Shown here piece by piece: positions 53,423 to 62,053 of a stretch of 64,000 nt of DNA. A program made the translations under genes and the position numbers. Origin of the DNA: Trebonia sp963785645. Lineage in GTDB: Bacteria > Actinomycetota > Actinomycetes > Streptosporangiales > Streptosporangiaceae. Every line of letters starts with the position of its first letter. Position 1 is the stretch's first letter. Location of the stretch: assembly GCA_963785645.1 (NCBI GenBank), contig CAWAWG010000002.1:310001-374000 (forward strand), given 5' to 3'. Below the pieces are notes generated by a model. That model saw only the letters and a list, made by a program, of their open reading frames with translations. It made no database searches and was not told where the DNA came from.

Positions 53423-55213
53423 ATGAGCGCCGGAACCGAAGCCGGCCAGCGCCGCCGACGCCGCGTCCGGCTGACCCCGATGCCGTCGATCCCGGTCGAG
53501 TTCACCGGGGAGCGGCCCGGCGAAGGACCGCTCACCCTGGGCCAGCTCGACTGTTACAGGTGGCTGGGCCTGGCCCCCGGCCACTTCTTCGCGACCCTGT
53601 GCGCCGAGCTCCCGGTGCCGGCGACGGTGTCCGTCGACGACGTGGCCGGGGCGGCCGCGGTGCTGATCGCGCGGCACGAGTCCCTGCGCACCACCTTCGT
53701 GCCCGGCGAGCCGCCGCGCCAGCGGGTCGCGGCGTCCGGCGTCCAGCTGCTGGAGGTCTGTTCGCCCGGGGAGGGACAATGGGGACCGCCGGACCGCCCC
53801 GCGGTGGCCGAGGCGCTCGTCCGGTGGCTGCGCGAGTCACCCGATCCGGGGCGGCGGCCGGTGCGCATCGCGGTGGCCGTCGCTCCCGACGCGGGCGACC
53901 GGGTCATCGCCTGCGCCGCCCGGTTCATGCACCTGGCCGTGGACAACAGCGCGATCGAGATACTCAAGCGCGACTTCGCGGGCCTTCTTCACGATGGCGC
54001 TGGCGATCCCGCGCGACGGCAGGCCGGCCGGGCCGGCCACCAGCCGCTGGACCAGGCCGAACTGGAGGCCACGGCGGCCGAGCGGCGCCGGGCCGATGCG
54101 GCGCTGGACTACCTGCGGGGGCAGGAGCGGCGGATCCACCGTTTCCTGTACGCGCTGCCGGGCGCCCGGACCGGCGGCGAGCCGCTGGCGGTGGAGCTGT
54201 CCTCGGCGGCCGCCGCGATGGCCGTGCGCCGGGTGGCCGCGCGCACCCGGACCAGCCGGTCCAGCGTCGTGCTGGCGGCCGTCTGCGCCGCGGTCGCCCG
54301 CCGCGCCAACTATCCGGAACTGGTGTTCCCCCTGCTGTCGAGCAACCGGTTCGAGCGCCACCTGGTGAACTACGTCGGCTCCGTGGCCCAGAGCTCCATC
54401 GCCACCGTCGAGACCGGCGGAAGGAGTTTCGACGAGCTGGTCCGCCACACCTGGACGCGGGTAGTAGAGGCGAGCCGGCACGCCAGGTACAGCATGGCCA
54501 AGCGGGCCGTCATGAACGAACTGATCGAGCACGAACGGGGCCTGCGCATCAACTTCGCCCCCTTGTTCAACAACCTCGTCCCCGAATCGTGGTCCGGGCT
54601 CAACGCGGGCATCCCGTTCCAGCCCGAGGAGATCGACGTCGCGCTCGCCCCGGCCGAGCTGCGGTGGCGCCCGATGCCGCACGGCAGCATCGACGAGGGA
54701 ACGCCGATCCAGTTCCGGCTCAACCAGGTCGACGGCTGCCTGCGGCTGGACGGGTGGACCAGCGACACCGGCCTGGTGCCGCGGGCCGAGCTGGAGTCGG
54801 TCCTGCTCGCCGTCGAGCGCCTGCTGGTGGCGGCCGCGCACGCTGACGTGCCCGCCAGCCGGATGCCAGAACTCATCGGCCTGGAACCCATCCCCGGCAC
54901 CCCGGACCGGATCCTGGTAGACCACTGCTGGGTCGACGTAGCCGCCGTGCAGCGCCTGGTCGACGAGGCCGTCGCACCCGCCGCCGCCCGCGTCTTCGCC
55001 TCAGCCGGCGGCCGGCCCCTCGTCGCCTACCTGGCCGCCACCACCGCCGCGGACACCCCGGAACAGGCGCACGCCCGCTGCATGGCCGTCCTCTGGCACC
55101 ACCCCACGAGCATTACCCCGCGCCACTACGTCGTCTGCCGCACCGCGCCGTCCGACCCGGCCGACCCCGCCGCCTGGCCCGTACCCCTGGCCGCCGGCAC
55201 CGGTCGCACCTGA
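53423..55213 (+). CDS. Free-standing condensation-like protein 3, paralogue of protein 1
   Basis: 596 residues, colinear and very similar to the protein at 44383 over its whole length, with DNA identical over much of 45820-45960 against 54880-55020. The active-site motif reads MHLAVDN (His170, Asp174 kept). It has the same adenylation-C-like extension (WVDVAAVQRLVDEAVAP). Differences concentrate in the N-terminal 60 residues (LDCYRWLGLAPGHFFATL) and around residue 170, suggesting divergent acyl specificity. Functionally it should transfer an acyl group between carriers of cluster B. Confidence 0.82.
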   Translation: MSAGTEAGQRRRRRVRLTPMPSIPVEFTGERPGEGPLTLGQLDCYRWLGLAPGHFFATLCAELPVPATVSVDDVAGAAAVLIARHESLRTTFVPGEPPRQRVAASGVQLLEVCSPGEGQWGPPDRPAVAEALVRWLRESPDPGRRPVRIAVAVAPDAGDRVIACAARFMHLAVDNSAIEILKRDFAGLLHDGAGDPARRQAGRAGHQPLDQAELEATAAERRRADAALDYLRGQERRIHRFLYALPGARTGGEPLAVELSSAAAAMAVRRVAARTRTSRSSVVLAAVCAAVARRANYPELVFPLLSSNRFERHLVNYVGSVAQSSIATVETGGRSFDELVRHTWTRVVEASRHARYSMAKRAVMNELIEHERGLRINFAPLFNNLVPESWSGLNAGIPFQPEEIDVALAPAELRWRPMPHGSIDEGTPIQFRLNQVDGCLRLDGWTSDTGLVPRAELESVLLAVERLLVAAAHADVPASRMPELIGLEPIPGTPDRILVDHCWVDVAAVQRLVDEAVAPAAARVFASAGGRPLVAYLAATTAADTPEQAHARCMAVLWHHPTSITPRHYVVCRTAPSDPADPAAWPVPLAAGTGRT

Positions 55214-55253
55214 ACCGCAAAGCAGTCACCACACGACGGGAGGTTGCGTTTTA

Positions 55254-56999
55254 GTGCCAGCGACGATGCGCCTGGTACCGGTAAAGTTCTCCGGTACTCG
55301 CTCCGGTTCAGGTCCTCTCACCCTAGGCCAGCGGAACGTGCTGCTATGGGCGGCGGATCAAACCGTTTTCGCCGCTGTGCAATGGCAGACCTTCAATCTC
55401 GCACCGGACCGCTCGCTGAACGATGTGACCAGGGCGATCGGCCGGCTCATCAGCCGGCACGAGTCACTGCGAACCTTGTTCACGATCGGCCCATCCGGGG
55501 AGTGGACCCAGCAGGTCTCGGCGTCCGGTGAGCTGCTGGTCGAGATCCACGAAGCCGACGGCCGGCTAGACGCCGCCGAGGCGCTGCTCAAGCAGCGGCT
55601 GAACACGCCATTCGCGCTGGACGCAGAATGGCCGATCCGGGCCGCGGTCATCACCTCGGGTCTCGTTCCGGCGAAGGTTCTGCTGGTTCTCACGCACATG
55701 GCCGCCGATTTCGCCTCGCTGGATATCATCGCCCGCGATTTCCGGCGGCTGATGCGCAGCAGCACGGGCCACGCACCGGGGCCGTCGACCCTCCATCCGC
55801 TGGATCAGGCCAAGCTTGAGACGTCGCCGCTGGCCCGGCAGCGCGCCGAAGCCGCGTTGCGGTACTGGGAAACTACCCTGCGCGGCACGCCGCAGTGCAT
55901 GCTCGCGGTGCCGGGACACCAGTCCGCGAACAGCAGCCGGCGGATGGCGACCATGCGTTCGCGGGCGGCGGCACTCGCCATGGCCAGGATCGCGGACCGG
56001 ACCCACGCAAGTCAGTCGGTGGTGATCCTCGCCGCCGTCGCGACCCTGCTCGGCCTGCGCACGGTCAACGAGCGGTTCCAGATCACCTCCCTCTGCGCGA
56101 ATCGCGTCACTCCGGCCACCCGCGACTACGTGGGCACGATCGCACAGGACGCGCTCATCGCCGCCGACCTGACCGCCGAAACGTTCGACGGGATCATCCG
56201 GGCGACCCGCACCGCCGCGCTTACGGCCTACTATCACAGCCAGTACGACGCGGAGAGCCTCTGGCAGATCATGGCTCAAGTCAACGAAGACCGCGGCATC
56301 GAGACCTACCGCGACTGCGTGCTGAACGACTTGAATGGTGCCGCGGTTCAGGTCCAGACGGGGCGCGTCGGCAGCTTGCCGGAAATGGATGACGCGGCGA
56401 ATGCGATGCGGGACACGCGGCTGGTGTGGACCGACGCCGATCCGCGCCCGTCGCTGTTCTATTTCGAGGTGTTCAGGCTGTCCCGACATGATGTGAGCCT
56501 GTCGGTGTGGGCCGACGAGAGCCGGTTCCCTCCCCCGGAGGTTGAGGACTTCCTGCTCGCCGTCGAGCGGCTGCTGGTCGCCGCCGACCGGCGGGACGTC
56601 CCGGCCCGCGATATCGGCGAACTGGCGGGCATCAGGCCGGTGCTCCGCGATGCGTCCTGGCGGCGGATCGACACCTGCTGGGTCGAGATGCCCGCCGCCC
56701 AGCAACTCCTCGACGACGTGGTCGCTTCGGTGCCGGGCATCGACGCCGCTCAGGTCTTCTGCACCCGTGATGCCGCCAGCACCCGGACGGCGCAGGCGCT
56801 CGTGGCCTACACCTCGGCGTCCGGCGACTGGATCACCCCCCAGCTCCTCCACGCGCAGTGCCGGCAGCGGCTGGCCGGCCGCCCCACCGCGATGACGCCC
56901 GCCTGGTACGTCATCTGCGACCGGCCCCCGGACGATCTGGCGCGGTTGGAGCTGTGGCGGCGTCAGCCCGTCCGGGTCGAGGGCTCCGGTCGGGCGTGA
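55254..56999 (+). CDS. Free-standing condensation-like protein 4
   Basis: 581 residues from GTG 55254 behind GGGAGG. GPLTLGQRNVLLWA, SRHESLRTLFTIGPSG and the active-site segment LTHMAADFASL (HHxxxDG as THMAADF, His148 and Asp152) show the condensation fold. The same type of C-terminal extension follows (WVEMPAAQQLLDDVVASVPG, ALVAYTSASGDWITPQLLHA, MTPAWYVICDR). More divergent than proteins 1 and 3. Probably adds a different building block. Confidence 0.8.
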   Translation: MPATMRLVPVKFSGTRSGSGPLTLGQRNVLLWAADQTVFAAVQWQTFNLAPDRSLNDVTRAIGRLISRHESLRTLFTIGPSGEWTQQVSASGELLVEIHEADGRLDAAEALLKQRLNTPFALDAEWPIRAAVITSGLVPAKVLLVLTHMAADFASLDIIARDFRRLMRSSTGHAPGPSTLHPLDQAKLETSPLARQRAEAALRYWETTLRGTPQCMLAVPGHQSANSSRRMATMRSRAAALAMARIADRTHASQSVVILAAVATLLGLRTVNERFQITSLCANRVTPATRDYVGTIAQDALIAADLTAETFDGIIRATRTAALTAYYHSQYDAESLWQIMAQVNEDRGIETYRDCVLNDLNGAAVQVQTGRVGSLPEMDDAANAMRDTRLVWTDADPRPSLFYFEVFRLSRHDVSLSVWADESRFPPPEVEDFLLAVERLLVAADRRDVPARDIGELAGIRPVLRDASWRRIDTCWVEMPAAQQLLDDVVASVPGIDAAQVFCTRDAASTRTAQALVAYTSASGDWITPQLLHAQCRQRLAGRPTAMTPAWYVICDRPPDDLARLELWRRQPVRVEGSGRA

Positions 57000-57042
57000 G
57001 CTGTGTCTTCGGGTTCGGACATTATTAACCGGAGGGGTACGG

Positions 57043-58116
57043 ATGGACGATGACATTCCTCAGCCGCCGACGGCGGACGGGCCCGGGCCCGCGAGGCGCG
57101 CTGACCCGCCAGCGGCCAGCATCTCGGCCGGAGACATGCGGGCCTTGCGGGTGTTCCGCTCGACCGCCAGGGCCGCCGGCGGCATCCTCGACCTGGTCAT
57201 GCCGCTGCGAGTCGGCGGCGGCGGCCCGGCGCTGTTCTGCGTACATCCGATGATCGGCCTGAGCTGGTGCTACCTGGCCCTGCTCCCGCACGTCGATGCC
57301 ACGTATCCGCTCTACGGCCTGCAGGCCCGTGGCGTGCGGCGACCCGAGCCGCTCCCGGTCACCATGCGGGAGATGGCACAGGACTACGCCGACCAGATCC
57401 GGACGGTGCAGCCGGCCGGCCCCTACCATCTGCTCGGCTGGTCACTGGGCGGGAATATCGCCTTCGCGATCGCTGAGGAACTCGAGCGCCGCGGTGAGCT
57501 GGTCGGGCTGCTCGCCATCCTGGACTCGAATCTGGCCGACCTTGACACGCTCCCGGTGAGCTTTGAGCCCGCGACCTTCTACAACATGATCCTTGCGCAG
57601 TTCGGGTACGCGCCCACGATCCCCCCGGCCGATCCAGAACCGGAGGCGCGGATGCTCGAACTGGTGCGCCGCCGGCCTGGCCGGGGGCTCGGCGACTGGC
57701 CGGACGAGCGGGTGCACGCGCTGCAGCGGGTCATCAAGAACAACGTCGCCGTGGCGGCCACTCACCAGCCCGGGCGGGTGCACTGCCCGGTGCTGTTCTT
57801 TTCTTGCCACGGCAGTCCCCTGGCCGAGAAGCTGGAAACCTGGCGGTCGTTCGTCGACGGTCCCATCGAGGCGGTCGAGCTGGACTGCCACCATGACCAC
57901 GTACTGCTGCCCGAGCCAGTGGCGCGGATCGGGCCGGCGCTCAGCGGACAACTGGCCCGCGCCGCGGCCGCTTACCCGGATTCCAGGAGCACCACGGGCG
58001 CGTCCGGCCACGCTGAACTCGACGCGCTCAGCGACGAGAACCTGGACGAGCTGCTGCGCGCGGCGCTGGCCGAGCGCAACCGGCGCCGGGCGACCGCGAA
58101 CGGCCCCGTCGGCTAA
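57043..58116 (+). CDS. Type I-like thioesterase with docking-like tail
   Basis: 357 residues, ATG after CCGGAGGGG. The thioesterase core has ALFCVHPMIGLSWCYLALL, YGLQARGV, nucleophile elbow LLGWSLGGNIAFA (Ser), LAILDSNLADLD (acid) and DCHHDHVLL (His). The first 50 residues are proline-rich and disordered. The C-terminal ALSDENLDELLRAALAERNR is nearly the same as the tail of the carrier at 47719. Likely releases the product or an intermediate from a carrier docked through such tails. Confidence 0.85.
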   Translation: MDDDIPQPPTADGPGPARRADPPAASISAGDMRALRVFRSTARAAGGILDLVMPLRVGGGGPALFCVHPMIGLSWCYLALLPHVDATYPLYGLQARGVRRPEPLPVTMREMAQDYADQIRTVQPAGPYHLLGWSLGGNIAFAIAEELERRGELVGLLAILDSNLADLDTLPVSFEPATFYNMILAQFGYAPTIPPADPEPEARMLELVRRRPGRGLGDWPDERVHALQRVIKNNVAVAATHQPGRVHCPVLFFSCHGSPLAEKLETWRSFVDGPIEAVELDCHHDHVLLPEPVARIGPALSGQLARAAAAYPDSRSTTGASGHAELDALSDENLDELLRAALAERNRRRATANGPVG

Positions 58117-58140
58117 CCAGGGCGTGTACCGGTGAAGGTC

Positions 58141-59094
58141 TCACGACAAAGCGCCCTGCCCGGCGAAGGCCGCCAGGCACAGGTACCGCAGCCCTGGATC
58201 GTAGTCGGCGATGGCCAGGGCGCCCCGGCCTGGCACCGCTGCCCAGGCCGCGAGCTCACACCAGACTCCCGTTAGCGGCTGACCCGACGGCAGCGGCACC
58301 GACCGCCAGCCCGGCACGTCGCCGCCGACCAGTGACGCAAGGCCTTCGCCGAGCACGAGGGAGCGCTTCTCCTCGCCCGTCTCAGTCAGCGGCAGGGCGG
58401 CCAGCTCACGAGCGAGGATGACGGGCACCTGCCCGGCGGTCACGCCGGGCAGCACGCGGACGGCGCTCAGCAGCGGAGCGCCGTCTTTACCCGGCCGGCC
58501 CGCGGCCGGCGCCGGCTGGGCGTCGCACAGCATGGCGAAGGCGGCGTGCCGGACCGGCAGGGTGGGGGGCGGGGAGGTCGGCCGGGTGGGGGGCGCGGGC
58601 GGGTCGTAGTCCAGCCGCGCCTGCTCGGCCAGGGCGACCAGTACCCGGTGGCAGCCGCCGCTCACGGCGTAGTCGCGGGCCAGGCGCAGGGCGGTGAACC
58701 CGGCGGCGCATCCCTGGTCGCATACCGCGAACGCCAGGGGGCTGCCCGGGCAGAGGTGGCTGAGGAACGTGGCGGTCGCCCGCTCCGGCCACACGTCAGG
58801 CATCGCGAACCCGAGGATCAGCACGTCGACCGGCTCGGCCGGCGGCACCAGGAAGCCGATCAGCTCGGCCAGCATCTCCCCGTAGGAGTGCCCGCCGCTG
58901 GCATCCGGGCGAAGCGGGATGCCGTAGGGCCGGACCAGGTCGCCGACGAGCTCAGAGAAAGCCGGATGACCCGCACGGTCCGAAGAACCCGGGAACTCCC
59001 GCCACCGGGCCCGGCTTACCGCTATCGCGGTGCCCGTGTTGCCCGCCGGCCGGGCGCCGTCGTGACCGGGTCTGGTGACGTAGGGCCGGTTCAG
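58141..59094 (-). CDS. Degenerate ketoacyl synthase-like protein
   Basis: The frame ends at 58141 and has coding character up to the stop of the upstream ACP. The start is unclear: CTG at 59094 overlapping that stop (CTGA) is the only near-start candidate, with no ATG or GTG in a sensible place. It keeps the nucleophile region of thiolase-fold enzymes, FAVCDQGCAAGFTALRLA (Cys), and GCHRVLVALAEQARLD. The C-terminal half lacks the His and Asn of ketosynthases. It is followed by no further partner and preceded by ACP and KASIII on the same strand, so it may be the non-catalytic partner of a heterodimer. Confidence 0.65.
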   Translation of the reverse strand: MNRPYVTRPGHDGARPAGNTGTAIAVSRARWREFPGSSDRAGHPAFSELVGDLVRPYGIPLRPDASGGHSYGEMLAELIGFLVPPAEPVDVLILGFAMPDVWPERATATFLSHLCPGSPLAFAVCDQGCAAGFTALRLARDYAVSGGCHRVLVALAEQARLDYDPPAPPTRPTSPPPTLPVRHAAFAMLCDAQPAPAAGRPGKDGAPLLSAVRVLPGVTAGQVPVILARELAALPLTETGEEKRSLVLGEGLASLVGGDVPGWRSVPLPSGQPLTGVWCELAAWAAVPGRGALAIADYDPGLRYLCLAAFAGQGALS

Positions 59095-59369
59095 CTCGCC
59101 ACCGTCATCTGTCCGGCGATGAAGTCCGCCAGCCCGCCGATGCAGGCCATGTCGTCCGGCTGAATCTCCTCGACGTCGATCTGGATGTCCAGGGCGTCTT
59201 CCAGCCCCAGCATCAGCTCCAGCGCGGCTACCGAGGTCATGCCGAGATCCTCCATCAGGCGCGTCTTCTCGGAAAGCTCCGGCCCGCCCGGATGGTCGGC
59301 CGCGAGCACCTCCGGCAAGAGGGCGTAAATGCACTCCATGACGCGTTCGCGCGCGGTGCTGCCGCTCAT
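59091..59369 (-). CDS. Acyl carrier protein
   Basis: 92 residues from ATG 59369 with an AGGAGAG site upstream. LMEDLGMTSVAALELMLGLE contains the phosphopantetheinyl Ser (MTSVA); the rest (IDVEEIQPDDMACIGGLADF) is a typical acidic ACP. It lies between KASIII and the KS-like gene on the same strand, so it probably carries the acyl chain handled by both. Confidence 0.85.
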   Translation of the reverse strand: MSGSTARERVMECIYALLPEVLAADHPGGPELSEKTRLMEDLGMTSVAALELMLGLEDALDIQIDVEEIQPDDMACIGGLADFIAGQMTVAS

Positions 59370-59416
59370 GTCCCACCTCTCTCCTGGTGTCCGTAGAAGT
59401 CAGTGCTGGAAATCCG

Positions 59417-60355
59417 CTAGTGCTCGAAGACCATGGCCGAGAACGTGGCGCCGAGCGCCGCTCCCGCGGCCGCGATCACGTAGGTGTCGCCGGCCACGAG
59501 CAGGCCGCGTTCGGCCGCGGTCTGATAGTTGATGAAGGCGTCCGCGCAGAAGCCGTGACCGATCGACGCGACGTTGTCGAGCAGGACCTTCTGCACCGGG
59601 TAGTCCAGCAGCCGGCAGACGCGCCGCCACGAGACCTTGTTCACGTTGTGCGGCACGATCAGGCTCACGTCCGCCAGCCGCCGCCCGGCCTCTTTCACCG
59701 CGAGCGTGATCACGTTGGCGAGCGCGGCCGGAGACGCCTCCTGGAAAGCGCCGAGCAGGTCCGGGCGCTCGGCGAGATCGCTGTCGAATTCCCCCCGCGA
59801 CTCGGCCGCGTAGGCCAGCAGCCGGTCTCGCGGGCCGCCGTAGCTCACCAGGCACGCGGCTGAGGCCTCGGCGAAGAAGGAGGTTTCCGGCACTATCTGC
59901 GCCACTCGCGTGTACGCCTTCTCCCCGGCCACGACGAGTGCGAGGGCATCGGTGTCACCGTCGGCGGCAAGGAGCTGCCCAGCCAGGTGAATCGCCTGAA
60001 GGCTGGTGGCACACGCCTGGTGCGTCACGGTGAACGCGACCGCGTGATCAAGCCCAAGCCGCTGGGAAAGCTCATGCAGCGGGTTCAGCGGGAACGGCGC
60101 CGCCACCGGCATACTGCGCGCGTAGAGAACGTAGCGGACCCGCTCCCGCTGCCCGTTCAGGCCGCGCAGCCGCGACGCCGCGCTCGTCAGCAGTTCCAGG
60201 AGCGAGCGGTCCGGATCCCGGCTGACCTGCGACAGCCCGTGGTACCGCTGGAACACCTTTACCTGCATCGGACTGAGATCCAGCTCCGGTGCAAGCGATT
60301 CGATCGTCACCCGCTGCGCCGGCACGTAGGCAGCGACCTCCGCCAGTGCGGTCAC
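59417..60355 (-). CDS. KASIII-type beta-ketoacyl-ACP synthase or acyltransferase
   Basis: 312 residues. Active-site residues are intact: FTVTHQACATSLQAIHLA (Cys115), LIVPHNVNKVSWRRV (His) and LLDNVASIGHGFCADAFINY (Asn region). Housekeeping FabH has GNTSAAS in the last block; DNVASIGHG marks a specialised group found in natural-product clusters, including those that acylate sugars or build short acyl starters. With the adjacent ACP it would condense an acyl-CoA with ACP-bound malonate or transfer an acyl group. Divergent from the ACP at 60510, with a 154-bp shared regulatory gap. Confidence 0.85.
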   Translation of the reverse strand: MTALAEVAAYVPAQRVTIESLAPELDLSPMQVKVFQRYHGLSQVSRDPDRSLLELLTSAASRLRGLNGQRERVRYVLYARSMPVAAPFPLNPLHELSQRLGLDHAVAFTVTHQACATSLQAIHLAGQLLAADGDTDALALVVAGEKAYTRVAQIVPETSFFAEASAACLVSYGGPRDRLLAYAAESRGEFDSDLAERPDLLGAFQEASPAALANVITLAVKEAGRRLADVSLIVPHNVNKVSWRRVCRLLDYPVQKVLLDNVASIGHGFCADAFINYQTAAERGLLVAGDTYVIAAAGAALGATFSAMVFEH

Positions 60356-60509
60356 CGGCGGGGCTCCGCACCCCAGGAGCCGTCACCCTCGAACCGGACA
60401 ATGACCGTTTCTGCCACAGGATTCCGCCCACCTTCAGCCGTCCGGATAATAACCACACGACCGCCATCCGGCGCCAGAGGTGACGGTGACCGCGGCGAGG
60501 AGGACTGCG

Positions 60510-60773
60510 ATGACTACGGACGACCTGGTCGAGGCGCTCGCCGCGGCGACCGGCGACGAGTCGCTGCTGAGCGGCGGCATCAGCGCCGCGACCCGGCTGG
60601 ACAGCGACCTGTGCCTCGACAGCCTGGAGATGGCGGCGCTCAGCGCGCTGCTGCACAGGCGGTTCGGGCCCGCGGTGGACCTGACCGGGTATGTCGCCGG
60701 ACTGGACATCGACCAGCTCATCGGGCTGACCGTGGCCGACGTCACCGCCTACGTAACCGGGTGTACCCAGTGA
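60510..60773 (+). CDS. Acyl carrier protein 2
   Basis: 87 residues from ATG 60510. Carrier site LDSDLCLDSLEMAALSALL (Ser in LDSLE). Short variant with a longer loop (TGDESLLSGGISAATR). It is coupled to the glycosyltransferase by GTGA at 60770, suggesting that the acyl group it carries ends up on, or next to, the sugar step. Confidence 0.8.
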   Translation: MTTDDLVEALAAATGDESLLSGGISAATRLDSDLCLDSLEMAALSALLHRRFGPAVDLTGYVAGLDIDQLIGLTVADVTAYVTGCTQ

Positions 60774-61984
60774 GCGAGAGGGACTCCCCCATGCGCGGGG
60801 GGGTCACCGGGGGGGTCGACCCCCCGGGGGAAAAACAGTGCCGGTTCCTGATCGTGTCGCTGCCGCTGACCGGGCACGCGAATCCCGCTATGGCCGTGGC
60901 GGACGCGCTCCGGGCACGCGGCCATGAGGTGGCCTGGTGCGGCTCGAAGGCGTACTTCGGTCCGCTGCTCGGCCCGGACGCGGTCCTGTTCCCCACCGGG
61001 ACCAGGCTCTTCCGTGACCAGGCGGGGCACGGAATCGCCGCGCTGAAGTCGCTGTGGCAGCAGTACGTCATCCCCATGGGGCGTTTCATGCTGCCCGCGG
61101 TGGACCGCGCCATCCTCGACTACCGGCCAGACGTGGTCCTGGCCGACCAGCACGCGCTGGCCGGGGCGCTGGCGGCGCACCGGCACGGGCTGCCGTGGGC
61201 CACGCTGGTCACCGGGGCCATGGAGCTGATGCACCCGCTCGCGGCACTTCCCCGCGTGGACGCGTGGATACGTGCTCAGCTAGCATCGTTTTGCCGGGAC
61301 GTGGCCAGCGACGGGGCGAATGACGGGCTCGACCCGCTCTTCTCGCCGTACCTGGTGATCGCGCTCACGACCTCGGCGCTCACCGGTGAGCAGCCGTTCC
61401 CTGACCATTTCGCGCTGGTCGGGCCGGCCATGCTGGACCGCCCCGGCAGCTTCGCCTGGGACTGGCTCGATCCCGCGCGGCGCAAGGTCCTGATCAGCGT
61501 CGGCACCCTGGCGACCGGCCTGGCAGCGGATTTCTACCAGCGGGCCGCGGCCGCCGTCGCTCCGCTCAGCGCCGTCCAGGCGATCATCGCCGGGCCGCCT
61601 GAGCTGGTGCCTGACCCGCCCGGCAATGTGCTGGTGGCGTCTTCGGTGCCGATGCTGGCGCTGCTGCCGCGGCTGGACGCGGTGATCAGCCACGGCGGCA
61701 TGAACACGGTGTCCGAGACCCTCGCGCACGGCCTGCCCCTGATCGTCGCCCCGATCAGGAACGACCAGCCCGTCGTGGCCTCGCAGGTGGCACGAGCCGG
61801 GGCCGGCATCCGGGTGCCGTTCAGCCGGGTCCGTCCCGCCCAGCTGCGCGAGGCCCTGATCACGATCCTCGACGATCCGTCCTACCGGCGGGCCGCCGAG
61901 CGGATCAGCGACTCGTTCACCGCCGCGGGCGGAGCGCCGGCGGCGGCGGTGCGCCTGGAGTGCCTCGCTCAAGTAGCACGCTAG
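60770..61984 (+). CDS. UGT/MGT-family glycosyltransferase
   Basis: 404 residues from GTG 60770. After an odd Gly-rich N-terminus encoded by G/C homopolymers (60790-60835), the GT-B fold starts: CRFLIVSLPLTGHANPAMAV and ADALRARGHEVAWCG. The donor-site signature is SHGGMNTVSETLAHGLPLIV with DQPVVASQV, as in macrolide and antibiotic glycosyltransferases of family GT1. It likely adds a hexose or deoxyhexose to the cluster B product. No sugar-nucleotide genes are visible up to the right edge. Confidence 0.88.
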   Translation: MSERDSPMRGGVTGGVDPPGEKQCRFLIVSLPLTGHANPAMAVADALRARGHEVAWCGSKAYFGPLLGPDAVLFPTGTRLFRDQAGHGIAALKSLWQQYVIPMGRFMLPAVDRAILDYRPDVVLADQHALAGALAAHRHGLPWATLVTGAMELMHPLAALPRVDAWIRAQLASFCRDVASDGANDGLDPLFSPYLVIALTTSALTGEQPFPDHFALVGPAMLDRPGSFAWDWLDPARRKVLISVGTLATGLAADFYQRAAAAVAPLSAVQAIIAGPPELVPDPPGNVLVASSVPMLALLPRLDAVISHGGMNTVSETLAHGLPLIVAPIRNDQPVVASQVARAGAGIRVPFSRVRPAQLREALITILDDPSYRRAAERISDSFTAAGGAPAAAVRLECLAQVAR

Positions 61985-62053
61985 TCGCCCGCGCTGCCCC
62001 GCTCTAGCCTGTGCCTGTGCGTATCGGGTAACGCCGGCAAACAGGAGCAGCGA

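Noticed and set aside
53188..54846. 552-codon plus-strand frame overlapping condensation protein 3
   Set aside because: Its first part is a shifted frame of the thioesterase end; the remainder is Arg/Pro-rich noise in the wrong frame of the condensation gene.
55566..57056. 496-codon minus-strand frame opposite condensation protein 4
   Set aside because: Antisense shadow with no motif; the plus frame has all condensation blocks.
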